Part shown: positions 1 to 8,363 of the stretch, in pieces
Position numbering within the stretch: the stretch's first letter is position 1
Layout of the letters: each line of letters opens with the position of its first letter
Assembly (NCBI GenBank): GCA_965198325.1
Contig: CBDAPE010000014.1
Span: 1-64,000 of the forward strand
Reading direction: 5' to 3'
DNA from: CBDAPE01 sp965198325
GTDB lineage: Bacteria > Pseudomonadota > Alphaproteobacteria > UBA828 > JAPUJA01
DNA length: 64,000 nucleotides
The notes under the pieces: model-generated
Told to the model about the DNA's origin: nothing
What the model saw: only the letters and a program-made list of their open reading frames with translations
Databases searched by the model: none
Program-made: the position numbers and the translations under genes

Positions 1-448
1 ACGAACTCGGCTTCGTGCCGCTGTCCAAGACCGGTGCCGAGCTCCTGTTCGAGGTGTTCAGCCAGCGCTACGAGCGCGGCTCGACCCTGGTCACCACCAA
101 TCTGCCGTTCGACGAATGGACCGAGGTGTTCGGCTCCGAGCGGCTTACCGGCGCTCTCCTCGACCGCCTCACCCACCACGTCAACATCCTCGAGATGAAT
201 GGCGAGAGCTACAGGCTCAACCAGAGCCGCAGGCGTCAAACCCCGACGGCGAACTGAACCGACCACCCAACCCTCGCTTGACCCCATGGGCCCACAGGTC
301 CCTCCCGCGCGCGCCGCCGCGTCGGCCTGTTGAGGGCACGTCGCGTCGCACGCGGGGCCCGCCCATGGACTACGGGGACAAGCCCGCAGCCGCCAAGCGG
401 TCCCTTCTTACACCGCCACGGTGGTCCCTTCTTGCTCCGCCATTGACA
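1..448 (+). mobile_element. IS21-like element, copy A (partial, left window edge)
   Basis: The istB-side end of an IS21-family element, in the opposite orientation to the two other copies in this window (3103-5613 and 30428-32997). The sequence from 1 to 448 is nearly identical to the reverse complement of 30428 to about 30870. The element ends at CATTGACA (441-448), the reverse complement of the TGTCAATG tip seen at 30428. Near the tip are two AAGGGACC-type subterminal repeats, as expected for IS21 transposase binding sites. The rest of the element lies outside the window. Beyond 448 the sequence becomes the amidotransferase gene that this copy interrupts. Confidence 0.9.
3..257 (+). CDS. 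istB: IstB-like ATPase, C-terminal fragment (IS21)
   Basis: C-terminal part of the IS21 helper ATPase, which directs the IstA transposase to targets. Translation in frame 3 from the window edge begins at the Walker B region (ELGFVPLSKTGAELLFEVF) and runs to a TGA stop at 255-257, ending SRRRQTPTAN exactly as in the other two copies. The 5' two thirds, including the Walker A motif, lie off the window, so activity of this copy cannot be judged. Confidence 0.9.
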   Translation, partial: ELGFVPLSKTGAELLFEVFSQRYERGSTLVTTNLPFDEWTEVFGSERLTGALLDRLTHHVNILEMNGESYRLNQSRRRQTPTAN

Positions 449-863
449 AAAGGTTCTGCTTGCCGGTTTCCGTGAACCAGTTGTGGCTGAATGTCACGCA
501 GAGCGGCGTCACCTTGAACACATTGACCAGGACGTGGAGCTGAAATGTTGAGTCCTTGCCACCGCTGATCGGTACGACGCAGTCGTAGTTGTTACCAGAT
601 TTCGCCTTCGCCTCGGCGATAATCACCTCAAGCTCCCGCTGCCGGGCTCTCCAGTCGATCCGCATCTTTTGTTCTGATGAGCGACAGGCCTTGCAAATTC
701 CCATCTCATCGAATTCGTTGCCTTCGTTGGTTTCGGGCATACAGCACCGCTGACAATAGATGAGGTTGCGAAACGGCGGGTCACCAGGCGCCGCGGTGGG
801 GTCCGGCCTCAAGGCGGTCCGGCGCGGATTGGCAGGATGCTTCAGTTCAGGCGTATCGGTCAT
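449..863 (-). pseudogene. N-acetyl sugar amidotransferase (PseA/WbuX/WbpG-like), truncated by IS21
   Basis: Family enzymes convert an acetamido group on a nonulosonate or N-acetyl sugar into an acetamidino group. The N-terminal 137 or so residues remain. They include a cysteine cluster (YCQRCCMPET and GICKACR), probably zinc-binding, and the PP-loop ATP site PISGGKDSTFQLHVL. The frame is cut at 448/449 by IS21 copy A, so the C-terminal half is missing and the last residues of the open frame come from the IS. The ATG (861-863) overlaps the stop of legF by four bases (ATGA), so it was the next gene of the nonulosonate operon and probably a tailoring step. PseA versus a legionaminate-specific amidotransferase cannot be decided from this fragment. 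Confidence 0.85.
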
Positions 864-1588
864 CCCTTGTCTCCAGCAACAGCTGTCAGTTCAATGCCGT
901 ACTGCACGGCAACCGCTTCCGCATAATGAAGGTCGAGATCGTCGTCGATGTCGACACAGAATTCGGGCTCCATCAGCACCATGTCGACGGGCTTGCAATA
1001 TACCGAACACTGGGCACGCAGGGCTTGCGTCCGCACTGCCCAAGCGGCCCCGGACGGAAAATAGACGGACTGAAGCTGCTGCGTATTTTGCTGATCCGCT
1101 GTGATAGGGCCGTCGAGCAACGGCCGGATGCCATCGCCGGGTTCATCGATCCACATCCATCGTGGCGGCTCGCGCACGCGCCGCGCCGTAAAAACACACG
1201 CGGCTCCGGTCTCGGCGAGCCGCTCCAGACAGGTATCGAGATGGCGAGGCTGTGTGAACGGCGTTGTCGGCTGTAGCAGCATGACAGTGTCGTAGCCCGT
1301 ATCCCCCTGTTCGGAGACCAAATCGACGGCATGGGACAGGATTTCGTCATCTCGCACGAAATCCGCTGCGAGCTCACCAGGACGGCGGAAGGGAACGTCG
1401 GCGCCATAAGCGCGGCCGATGTCGGCGATCTCATCATCCTCCGTGGAGAGAACAACGCGGTCGAGCCGACTGGCCAATGCAGCACGGACCATCCATGCGA
1501 CGAGCGGCGTTCCCGCAAGGGGGCGAACATTCTTGCGGGGTAGCCTCTTGGAACTGCCGCGAGCAATAACCACGCCAAGGCTGCGCAT
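860..1588 (-). CDS. legF: CMP-nonulosonate cytidylyltransferase (LegF/NeuA/PseF family)
   Basis: Activates a nonulosonic acid with CTP to give the CMP-sugar used by glycosyltransferases. The 242-residue protein starts at MRSLGVVIARGSSKRLPRKN, which contains the nucleotide-binding signature (normally ARGGSKRLPGKN). Aspartates near the C terminus (CVDIDDDLDLHYAEA) fit metal binding. A longer open frame exists upstream, but ATG 1586-1588 is preferred because it overlaps the stop of an upstream gene remnant (TGATG) and places the signature at the N terminus. Length matches the family. legB, legI and legG relatives in the same island favour legionaminate as substrate; pseudaminate or sialate cannot be excluded. 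Confidence 0.85.
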   Translation of the reverse strand: MRSLGVVIARGSSKRLPRKNVRPLAGTPLVAWMVRAALASRLDRVVLSTEDDEIADIGRAYGADVPFRRPGELAADFVRDDEILSHAVDLVSEQGDTGYDTVMLLQPTTPFTQPRHLDTCLERLAETGAACVFTARRVREPPRWMWIDEPGDGIRPLLDGPITADQQNTQQLQSVYFPSGAAWAVRTQALRAQCSVYCKPVDMVLMEPEFCVDIDDDLDLHYAEAVAVQYGIELTAVAGDKG

Positions 1589-1791
1589 CAGCTGCCGCTC
1601 TGCCCGGTGATTTGGGTCGGCGCCACCCCGAGACGGCCTGTCGCGTGACCGCTCAGACAATCCGCTAAGTCTGACGCTGCCGCGGCAAGACGCGCGCGTC
1701 CGTTAATCACCTTGCGTACCGCGCGCCCAATATCACGCATGTCGTCCGCCGTCGAGGCATACGCAATGTGATAAAACCAAATGAAAGGGGA
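1588..1791 (-). pseudogene. C-terminal remnant of an upstream operon gene (possibly an aminotransferase)
   Basis: In the frame ending with TGA at 1588-1590 there are 67 codons with protein-like content (WFYHIAYASTADDMRDIGRA, then VRKVINGRARLAAA). The stop overlaps the legF ATG as TGATG, typical of translationally coupled operon genes. Upstream the frame meets a TAA at 1792-1794 and, 32 bp further, the IS3 element. I therefore read this as the tail of a gene lost to IS-associated rearrangement. The HIAYASTADDM pattern recalls the end of class III (glutamate-1-semialdehyde-like) aminotransferases, but this is a weak resemblance. Confidence 0.4.
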
Positions 1792-1895
1792 TTATATCCC
1801 AAAGTTACCGAGCCGCATCTTGGAGTGACCCCCTAAAAGTGGTCCAGATTTATTGAAGAGTTTGGCGCATTTTGCCCCCTCGAAAGGAGGACGAA

Positions 1896-2174
1896 ATGAG
1901 CCGTAAACGCTACACCTCAGAACGGATTATCAGCATGTTGCGCGAAGCCGAGGTGGCTTTGGCGCAGGGCCAGTCGGTTGGTCAAGCTTGTCGCACGCTC
2001 GGCGTATCGGAGCAGAGTTACTATCTCTGGCGCAAGGACTATGGCGGCCTTCGTACTGACCAGGCCAAGCGTCTGAAGGACCTGGAGAAGGAGAATGGCC
2101 GTCTCCGCAAGGCGATCTCGGATCTGACGTTGGATAAGCTGATCTTGAAAGAGGCGCTTGAGGGAAATTGCTAA
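1896..2174 (+). CDS. IS3-family transposase OrfA (helix-turn-helix protein)
   Basis: A 92-residue DNA-binding protein with an N-terminal HTH (YTSERIISMLREAEVALAQG, then QACRTLGVSEQSYYLWRKDYG) and a C-terminal leucine-rich coiled coil (LKDLEKENGRLRKAISDLTL) used for OrfA/OrfAB multimerisation. ATG at 1896 is chosen because AAAGGAGG lies 5-12 bases upstream. Its stop overlaps OrfB by seven bases, as in IS3 elements that make OrfAB by -1 frameshifting. Confidence 0.92.
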   Translation: MSRKRYTSERIISMLREAEVALAQGQSVGQACRTLGVSEQSYYLWRKDYGGLRTDQAKRLKDLEKENGRLRKAISDLTLDKLILKEALEGNC

Positions 2175-3073
2175 GCCCCGCCCGTCGCCGGCAGTGTGTT
2201 GATCATCTCCAGGCCGAACTGGGGATCTCCGAGCGACGTGCCTGTGCTGTTGCAGGCCAACATCGCTCAACCCAGCGCAAGAGACCCCGTGGTCGGGATG
2301 ATGAAGAGGCCCTCACGGCCGCGATCATCCGCTTGGCCAGCCAGGATGGCAGATATGGCTATCGGCGGATCACTGCCTTGCTCAGGACCGAAGGTTGGCA
2401 CGTGAACGCCAAGCGGGTCCAGCGCATCTGGCGGCGGGAGGGGCTGAAGCTCCCACAGAAGCAACCGAAACGGGGCAGGCTGTGGCTCAACGACGGATCC
2501 TGCATCCGTCTGCGGCCGTGCTGGCCCAATCACGTCTGGTCCTATGACTTCGTCATGGATCGAACACACGATGGGAGGACGTTCCGCATGCTCACCGTGA
2601 TCGATGAGTTCACCAGGCGGTGCATGGCCGTTGTCGTCGAGCGAAGATTGAACTCGAACAATGTCCTCCATTGTCTGACCGAGCTCTTCGTCCAACATGG
2701 CCCGCCGGATCATATCCGTTCCGACAACGGCTCAGAGTTTACCGCTCATGCCGTCCGCGACTGGCTCGGCAGGATCGGCGTCAAGACCCTCTATATCGAG
2801 CCCGGGTCACCTTGGGAGAACGGATACAACGAGAGCTTCAACTCAAAGCTCCGGGACGAAATCCTGAACACGGAGATCTTCTCTACACTGAAGCAGGCCA
2901 AAGTGCTGATCGAACGATGGCGCCATCACTATAATACCATCCGGCCGCATAGCTCGCTCGGATACAGACCGCCGGCCCCAGAAACCATCTTGCCAAACGT
3001 TGAGGGGCCAACCTACCCTGTTGAGGGGCTACGGTTGGCCCATCAGCTTAACCCGCGCCAAACTCTAACTTAA
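2168..3073 (+). CDS. IS3-family transposase OrfB (DDE integrase)
   Basis: The catalytic subunit, 301 residues from TTG 2168 if translated alone. It has an HTH_21-like N terminus (YGYRRITALLRTEGWHVNAK) followed by the rve integrase core. The DDE residues are visible in WSYDFVMD, RSDNGSEFT and ENGYNESFNSKLRDE, and the family ending IRPHSSLGYRPPAPE is present. The frame is intact, so this copy looks functional, with OrfA supplied by frameshifting or coupling. Confidence 0.92.
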   Translation: MLSPARRRQCVDHLQAELGISERRACAVAGQHRSTQRKRPRGRDDEEALTAAIIRLASQDGRYGYRRITALLRTEGWHVNAKRVQRIWRREGLKLPQKQPKRGRLWLNDGSCIRLRPCWPNHVWSYDFVMDRTHDGRTFRMLTVIDEFTRRCMAVVVERRLNSNNVLHCLTELFVQHGPPDHIRSDNGSEFTAHAVRDWLGRIGVKTLYIEPGSPWENGYNESFNSKLRDEILNTEIFSTLKQAKVLIERWRHHYNTIRPHSSLGYRPPAPETILPNVEGPTYPVEGLRLAHQLNPRQTLT

Positions 3074-3238
3074 GCGCTGGACCACTAATCGGGGGCAGGT
3101 CAGCGGCTGCGGGCTTGTCCCCGTAGTCCATGGGCGGGCCCCGCGTGCGACGCGGCGTGCCCTCAACAGGCCGACGCGGCGGCGCGCGCGGGAGGGACCT
3201 GTGGGCCCATGGGGTCAAGCGAGGGTTGGGTGGTCGGT

Positions 3239-4000
3239 TCAGTTCGCCGTCGGGGTTTGACGCCTGCGGCTCTGGTTGAGCCTGTAGCTCTCGCCATTCA
3301 TCTCGAGGATGTTGACGTGGTGGGTGCGGCGGTCGAGGAGAGCGCCGGTAAGCCGCTCGGAGCCGAACACCTCGGTCCATTCGTCGAACGGCAGATTGGT
3401 GGTGACCAGGGTCGAGCCGCGCTCGTAGCGCTGGCTGAACACCTCGAACAGGAGCTCGGCACCGGTCTTGGACAGCGGCACGAAGCCGAGCTCGTCGACG
3501 ATCAGAAGCTTGTAGGTGGCGAGCTTCTTCTGGAACCTCAGCAGCTGCTTGTCATCGCGGGCCTCGATGAGCTCGTGGACCAGCGCGGCGGTGATGAAGC
3601 CGACCGAGAGGCCCTTCTGGCAGGCCGCCAAGCCGAGACCGAGGGCGATGTGGGTCTTGCCGGTGCCGCTGTTGCCGAGCGCGATGAGGTTCTCGCGGCG
3701 CTCGATGTACGCGCAGCGGGCGAGCTCCAGGACCAACGTCTTGTTGAGCGAGGGGATGACCTTGAAATCGAAGCTATCGAGGCTCTTGATCACGGGGAAG
3801 CGCGCCGCCTTGATCCGCCGCTCGACCATGCGGCGCTCGCGGTCGATCAGCTCGAGCTCGGCCAGACGCAGAAGATAGCGAACGTGGTCGACGCCTTCAG
3901 AGGCGCACTGCCGGGCGATCTTGTCGTACTCCCTCAGGACCGTCGGCAGCTTCAGCCTCTTGAGGTGGTGGACGAGCAGCAGCCGTGGTGTGTCGGTCAT
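3239..4000 (-). CDS. istB: IstB-like ATP-binding helper of IS21
   Basis: A 253-residue AAA+ (DnaC-like) protein that couples ATP to target selection by IstA. Walker A is GNSGTGKTH and Walker B is LLIVDELGF. ATG 3998-4000 is the start because it overlaps the istA stop by four bases (ATGA), the usual IS21 arrangement. An in-frame longer reading exists upstream but only shadows istA. Intact here, unlike copy C. Confidence 0.93.
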   Translation of the reverse strand: MTDTPRLLLVHHLKRLKLPTVLREYDKIARQCASEGVDHVRYLLRLAELELIDRERRMVERRIKAARFPVIKSLDSFDFKVIPSLNKTLVLELARCAYIERRENLIALGNSGTGKTHIALGLGLAACQKGLSVGFITAALVHELIEARDDKQLLRFQKKLATYKLLIVDELGFVPLSKTGAELLFEVFSQRYERGSTLVTTNLPFDEWTEVFGSERLTGALLDRRTHHVNILEMNGESYRLNQSRRRQTPTAN

Positions 4001-5496
4001 GCGCCGAGCCCCGACAGCAGGCTCATGTACGACTTGGCAGACGTCGTCGCGACCCGGGCGCGCGGCAGGTACGGATAGACCTCGAGGTTGAGCCGGGGCG
4101 GCCGCCGCTCGATGCGGCACAGTACCAGGTGCTTCACCGCATCGAAGCCGATGGCGCCGAGCCTGAGCGCGTCGCCGACCGCACCCTCGACCTCCTCGAG
4201 CCGGAAGCTCTCCAGCAGACGGCGCACCTGGACGGACTCGCGCTTGCCCGCCTTGCCCATGCGGGCTTCGAGCAGGCGTCGCAGAGTGATGAAGGCCTCG
4301 GGCAGGTCCCAGCCCGCCAACGGCGCGGCCTGGTCGAGGGCGCCGATCTTCTGCTCGATCAAGGGTAGGTAATGCAGCGGGTCGAAGATCAGGTCCTCGC
4401 TGTCGTAGGACCGGCGGTGCCGGGCAATCACCTCCGCGCCGCAAGAGATAACGACCTCGTCGACGGAGCACCGGATCAGCACCTCGCGGTGGCCATAGGC
4501 CACGGGCACCGAGTAGTCGTTGCCCCGGCAGCGCACCAGCGACAGCGAGCTCACCCGTCCAGTGCGCTTGTCGCAGGCATCGTATGGTGCCGGGGGGAGA
4601 GGCAAGAAGGCTTCCCGGTCCCGTGCGAGGCGCTCGCCGATGGTCTCCTTGTGACCCCGCAGCCGCGCCGCCTGGCGCCGGCGGCACTGTCCCGCGAGAG
4701 CATCGTTCAGCGCCTCGAAGCTCTCGGCCCGCGGGACGGGGACCCGGAAGGTCCGCCGGATGAAGCCGACCAGTCCCTCGACCTTGCCTTTGTCGTTGCC
4801 CTTGCCCGGCCGGCCGAACCTGTCCTCGAACAGATAGGGGGATTGAAGGTCCGTGAAGACGCGCGTTCGCTGCCGCTTGCCATCGCCCAGTATCCGGGCG
4901 ACTGCCAGCTTGGTGTTGTCGTACAGGATGGATCGGGGGACGCCGCCGAAGAACGCAACCGCCGCGTTGTGGCCAGCGCAGAACGCCTCGGTCGTCTCCG
5001 CCGGGTAGGCCTTCACGAAGCAGGCATCACTGTGGGGAAGATCGAAGGCAAGGAAGTGGACCTTGCACGCCACGCCGCCGATCACCGCCATCGCCTCGCC
5101 GAAGTCCGCCTGGGCGGGGCCGGGGGAATGGACGAGCGGCACGAACATCTCGCGCGACCGAAGCCGCCGCTCACGGACATAGTCCTTCACGATGGTGTAG
5201 CCGCCCGTAAAGCCGTACTCGTCCCGGAGACGGTCGAAGATCCGCTTCGCCGTGGGCCGTTGCTTGTGGTGGCTGGTCCGATCGTCTTCCAGAATCCGAT
5301 CGATGATCCCCGTGAACGGACCCCGCTTCGGCCGCCGTGGCGGCTTGCCGCGGCGAGACCCCGGCGGCACCGAGAACGACAGCATCTTGCGGACCGTCTT
5401 GCGGTCCAGCCCGAACACCCGCGAGGCCTCGCGGGTGCTCATTCCCTCGACACGACACGCCCGCCGAACCCGCGCGTACAAATCCACCCGATACAT
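3997..5496 (-). CDS. istA: IstA transposase of IS21
   Basis: A 499-residue DDE transposase. It has an N-terminal HTH (REASRVFGLDRKTVRKMLSF), then the integrase core with acidic residues in QADFGEAMAVIGG, YDNTKLAVARILG and KGKVEGLVGFIRR, and a C-terminal Mu-type domain. It differs from the copy C protein at one position (Met here, Leu there, in the GEA-x-AVIGG stretch), so the copies are recent duplicates. Confidence 0.94.
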   Translation of the reverse strand: MYRVDLYARVRRACRVEGMSTREASRVFGLDRKTVRKMLSFSVPPGSRRGKPPRRPKRGPFTGIIDRILEDDRTSHHKQRPTAKRIFDRLRDEYGFTGGYTIVKDYVRERRLRSREMFVPLVHSPGPAQADFGEAMAVIGGVACKVHFLAFDLPHSDACFVKAYPAETTEAFCAGHNAAVAFFGGVPRSILYDNTKLAVARILGDGKRQRTRVFTDLQSPYLFEDRFGRPGKGNDKGKVEGLVGFIRRTFRVPVPRAESFEALNDALAGQCRRRQAARLRGHKETIGERLARDREAFLPLPPAPYDACDKRTGRVSSLSLVRCRGNDYSVPVAYGHREVLIRCSVDEVVISCGAEVIARHRRSYDSEDLIFDPLHYLPLIEQKIGALDQAAPLAGWDLPEAFITLRRLLEARMGKAGKRESVQVRRLLESFRLEEVEGAVGDALRLGAIGFDAVKHLVLCRIERRPPRLNLEVYPYLPRARVATTSAKSYMSLLSGLGA

Positions 5497-5671
5497 CCCC
5501 CCGCCTTCCAGTCAGAGCAGCCCTGACAGAAGGCTATAGACGGTCCCATTTTGGTCCGCCACAGCCGGATCAACCGGCCGCTTCAGTGGGGGATTATTGC
5601 GCCGCCGTTCTCACCCCACCGAGGATAGCCAATTCGTCGATCCGGTTTCCGGTCATTCGTCGATCACCGTC

Positions 5672-7248
5672 TCAGGCGCTCCGGGCTGTCGACGTGGCCG
5701 ACATGCGCTCGCCCTCGAGGCTTTCAAGCAGCGCGCAGCAAGCATTATCGACAGCCAACTCGTCGTAACTGTGCAAATCAACGTAATCGTAGCCGCGGAG
5801 GTCGAACGACGTGTCCTTAACCGCTTGCAGAAATGCCGCGCCACTGGCCCGCGCATGTTCCGAATTGAAACTCTCGCCAAGTACCGTAGCGACGACATCT
5901 TTCAGCTCCGTCTCGTCGGTCACGGGAAATACATGCGGCAAAAAGTTATAAAAATTATGTCGGTCGAACGTTATCACCGGCTTGCCCATCACGGCTGCTT
6001 CAAAGCCGACCGTGCCGGCGATTGTCGCAACCGCAGACGCCCGACGTACGACCTCGATACCGTGTTCCAGGATGTCGAGCATTACGACATTCTTGAACTC
6101 GGCGATTTGATCGTAGAAGTTATCGGGCCGCCGACCGACACCATGAATTGTTTCCTTCACGACGAGCCAAATGCCGGCGGGCAAATCGCGTGACAACGCC
6201 GCGATCGCGGCCAACTGATAGAAATATTCCGGCGAAAATTGACCGAGTGAAGCCTCCGGCTCGGTGTGCAGTGCGAAAAACACGAACGGTGCGTCGCCGA
6301 GTTCATCTAGGCGCGTCATTGTACGCTTGGTCATACGCCGGGTATCGCGCCACTTCCTGATCTGGAAGGCTAGCCGGTCTGTGAATTTGTACCCCTTGGC
6401 CTTGGCGTACCCCCGTGCCCGCCAGTAAAGCCACTGGGTAGTCGCATGACCCAGCCGGTACAGTAATCGTGGAAACGACCGGCCATGAAGAAATCGCTGA
6501 CGGTGTGCTTGTTCGAGATAGTAGGTTTCAGAAATCTCGGCCCTGGTCTCCCGACCGTTGCCAGCCGGGCCGAACGCCGCCTCGATTGCTGGATATTCGC
6601 GGAACTCGTTGTCGACCCAGTGATGAAGATTCTGGAATCGCGAGCCTGCCAGCATTCGGACCGGGACACCCTCGGCTCGGAAAATTCGAGCATGCACGGA
6701 ATTGCCGCCCAGAATGAGGGTCAGACCCTTGTCGCGGATTTCCTGCTCCCAGAAACTAAATGTCTCGTTATAGGCATGCAGGATCTGGATGTAGCTCGCC
6801 TCCGAAGGACGTGAACGGGGGTGATAATAGCCACCTAGTGCATAGCCTCGGCCAAAATGCCGATCTCCCACCATTAGAAAATTATTAGTACAGCCGATCT
6901 TGCGTTCGTAACCACGCGCACGCGCGATGACCTCTGATGCGTCCAACTCGGACTGCTGTGCCGACGGATAGAGTGTGTCGCAGTCGTTTATCGAGGCAAT
7001 CGATGTTCTCCCATTTATAGAATGGCACACCATCGATGTTCTCCCGTTTATAGAATTCGCACACCATCGATGTTCTCCCGTTTATAGAATTGCGGCCCCA
7101 CGCAATAAAGGTGAATGACAGCGTTGTGTTTCCGTCGAAGCTGACGTGCGACGTCCATCATCAAATAGCGAACTTGGGCGTTGCCAATCAAGCCGATGGA
7201 GGCAAGCAAACCGGCAGCTCCGAGGTCGGTCTTAGCAGCAGAGGTCAT
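5672..7248 (-). pseudogene. Capsule/surface polysaccharide biosynthesis protein, split by a tandem repeat
   Basis: Two open frames make one gene. The N-terminal part (7248 to 7048, 66 codons) starts MTSAAKTDLGAAGLLASIGL at an ATG overlapping the preceding stop (ATGA). It leads to CVGPQFYKRENIDG, then stops at TAA 7050-7048. The C-terminal part (7033 to 5672, 453 codons) has features of the capsule polysaccharide synthesis family (FVFFALHTEPEAS; VGFEAAVMGKPVITFDRHNF). The break lies in three copies of a 33-34 bp repeat encoding FYKRENIDG. Each repeat unit also carries GGGAG seven bases before ATG, so the downstream part could be translated by reinitiation. Whether the two polypeptides work together is unknown. 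Confidence 0.75.
6993..7091 (-). repeat. 34-bp tandem repeat inside the capsule gene
   Basis: Three head-to-tail units, read on the minus strand from 7091, 7057 and 7023. The unit starts AATTCTATAAACGGGAGAAC and continues ATCGATGGTGTGC. The first two units are 34 bp and differ at the last base; the third is offset by 33 bp and degenerate at its 3' end. A non-triplet unit shifts the reading frame at each copy. In unit 2 the upstream frame stops at TAA (7050-7048), followed by GGGAG and then ATG (7033-7031). Confidence 0.95.
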
Positions 7249-8336
7249 CCGTCGTTCATGCCTGACTGCAGAGGTTCTATAGACGTCCCACCGGATTCGC
7301 AGCGGTCCATAGCATCGAGTATGCGCACTACTGCCAGTGCGTCGTCGCCGCTGCAGGTTGGCCGTCGGATGGCATCGGTGGCGAGCGCAGCGAGTTCGTT
7401 GGCTATCTCGATGAAGGGTGAGAACGACACGAGAGTTTCGTGACACTCCCGATTCACCTCGATCAGCTCCCGGTATCCGTCATAGTGGCGGCTCGGCTCG
7501 AATCGTTCGTAGCAGATGGTTCCCGCGTCCTCCCGGGCAGATATCCTCCCAGCCTCACCAATTGCCTCCGCCTCGACGATCAACCCCGATTTCGATCCGG
7601 TCGCCTGTAGAATTCCATAGCCACCATTGGCCAAGTGCAGAATCGCGACCCGCGCGGGCTCGCTGTCCTCTTCGAGCGAGGGAAGGTCGACGGCGTGGAC
7701 CTGCCAAATCGGACCTCCCAGCATCAATGCCAGATCGACCCCGTGACTTGTCGTACTCCAGAGTCGGTTGGGTATAGCAATTCGCAAACAGACGAGCCGA
7801 CCAACGGCGCCCGCCCTCAGCTGCACCACAAACTCTCGCCAGAGAGGTAGCCATCGACGGACGTGGGATACCACAAGGTGAACCCCGCGATCTTGACACG
7901 CATCAACCATTCTCTCGGCTTCGCTTGTTGACGCGGCAAGAGGTTTTTCGCACCAAATTACTTTGAGCGTCTGGGCCTGCAGCAACCGATCAAGAACCAG
8001 ACCATGGGACTCCAACGGTGTGCAAATACTGACAATGGTCGGCTGCGTAGTCTCGATCAGTTCGTCTACGGCGGCAAAGACAGGGACCGTCGGGTGCCGC
8101 GAATGAAAGCGACTCACGACCGTCGGATCAATATCGCACGCACCGACTACGTTAAATTGGGTCGCTGCAGCCCGGTAAGTTCCCAAGTGCGTCCAAACCA
8201 CTGTGCGCCCGATTTCGTCGTCGAAACCTGAGCCGATTCGATCCAATCCGACAATAGCCGCGGCGAGACGCGTTTTAACTGCGGGCGAAGACGTCGGGTT
8301 CATCAGCTCTCGAGTATCGATCTGCAAATTAGACAC
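7245..8336 (-). CDS. Gfo/Idh/MocA-family NAD(P)-dependent oxidoreductase
   Basis: A 363-residue sugar dehydrogenase-type protein. The Rossmann region begins near residue 25 (AAAIVGLDRIGSGFDDE), followed by GACDIDPTVV, and the family EKPLA motif is present in IWCEKPLAASTSEAERM. The C-terminal half matches the Gfo/Idh/MocA alpha/beta domain in length and position. Related oxidoreductases accompany legionaminate synthesis genes in other bacteria, where they are thought to modify or supply sugar intermediates, but the substrate here is unknown. Its ATG lies 27 bp after legG, and its stop overlaps the capsule gene start (ATGA). Confidence 0.8.
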   Translation of the reverse strand: MSNLQIDTRELMNPTSSPAVKTRLAAAIVGLDRIGSGFDDEIGRTVVWTHLGTYRAAATQFNVVGACDIDPTVVSRFHSRHPTVPVFAAVDELIETTQPTIVSICTPLESHGLVLDRLLQAQTLKVIWCEKPLAASTSEAERMVDACQDRGVHLVVSHVRRWLPLWREFVVQLRAGAVGRLVCLRIAIPNRLWSTTSHGVDLALMLGGPIWQVHAVDLPSLEEDSEPARVAILHLANGGYGILQATGSKSGLIVEAEAIGEAGRISAREDAGTICYERFEPSRHYDGYRELIEVNRECHETLVSFSPFIEIANELAALATDAIRRPTCSGDDALAVVRILDAMDRCESGGTSIEPLQSGMNDG

Positions 8337-8363
8337 GGGCTATCGTCTCTCGACCCAAGCCCG

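Larger units (their letters stand above)
1826..3102 (+). mobile_element. IS3-family insertion sequence
   Basis: A 1277-bp element bounded by imperfect inverted repeats. The left end begins TGACCCCCTAAAAGTGGTCC. The right end, read in reverse complement, begins TGACCTGCCCCCGATTAGTG and continues GTCCAGC. It carries two overlapping transposase frames. It abuts IS21 copy B directly at 3103, and copy B lacks its terminal 55 bp there, so this element inserted into or recombined with the IS21 tip. No clear 3-4 bp target duplication is visible (GAG on the left, GCG on the right). Confidence 0.9.
3103..5613 (-). mobile_element. IS21-like element, copy B (left tip deleted)
   Basis: A nearly full IS21-family element in istA-istB order on the minus strand. 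Compared with copy C it lacks the terminal 55 bp on the istB side, where the IS3 element adjoins it. The right tip ends GCCGCCGTTCTCA at 5613; beyond this point copies B and C diverge. Read inward, the two IS tips are TGTCAATGGCGGAGCAA and TGAGAACGGCGGCGCAA, an imperfect 17-bp inverted repeat. Without its left tip this copy should not transpose by itself, although its transposase genes are intact and could act in trans. Confidence 0.92.

Noticed and set aside
3209..5526. Plus-strand frames opposite istA/istB of IS21
   Set aside because: They repeat identically opposite copy C and have no family features; they are complements of the transposase genes.
6993..7091. CRISPR or phage attachment site
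   Set aside because: The units are head-to-tail without spacers and lie inside a coding region; no integrase gene is near.
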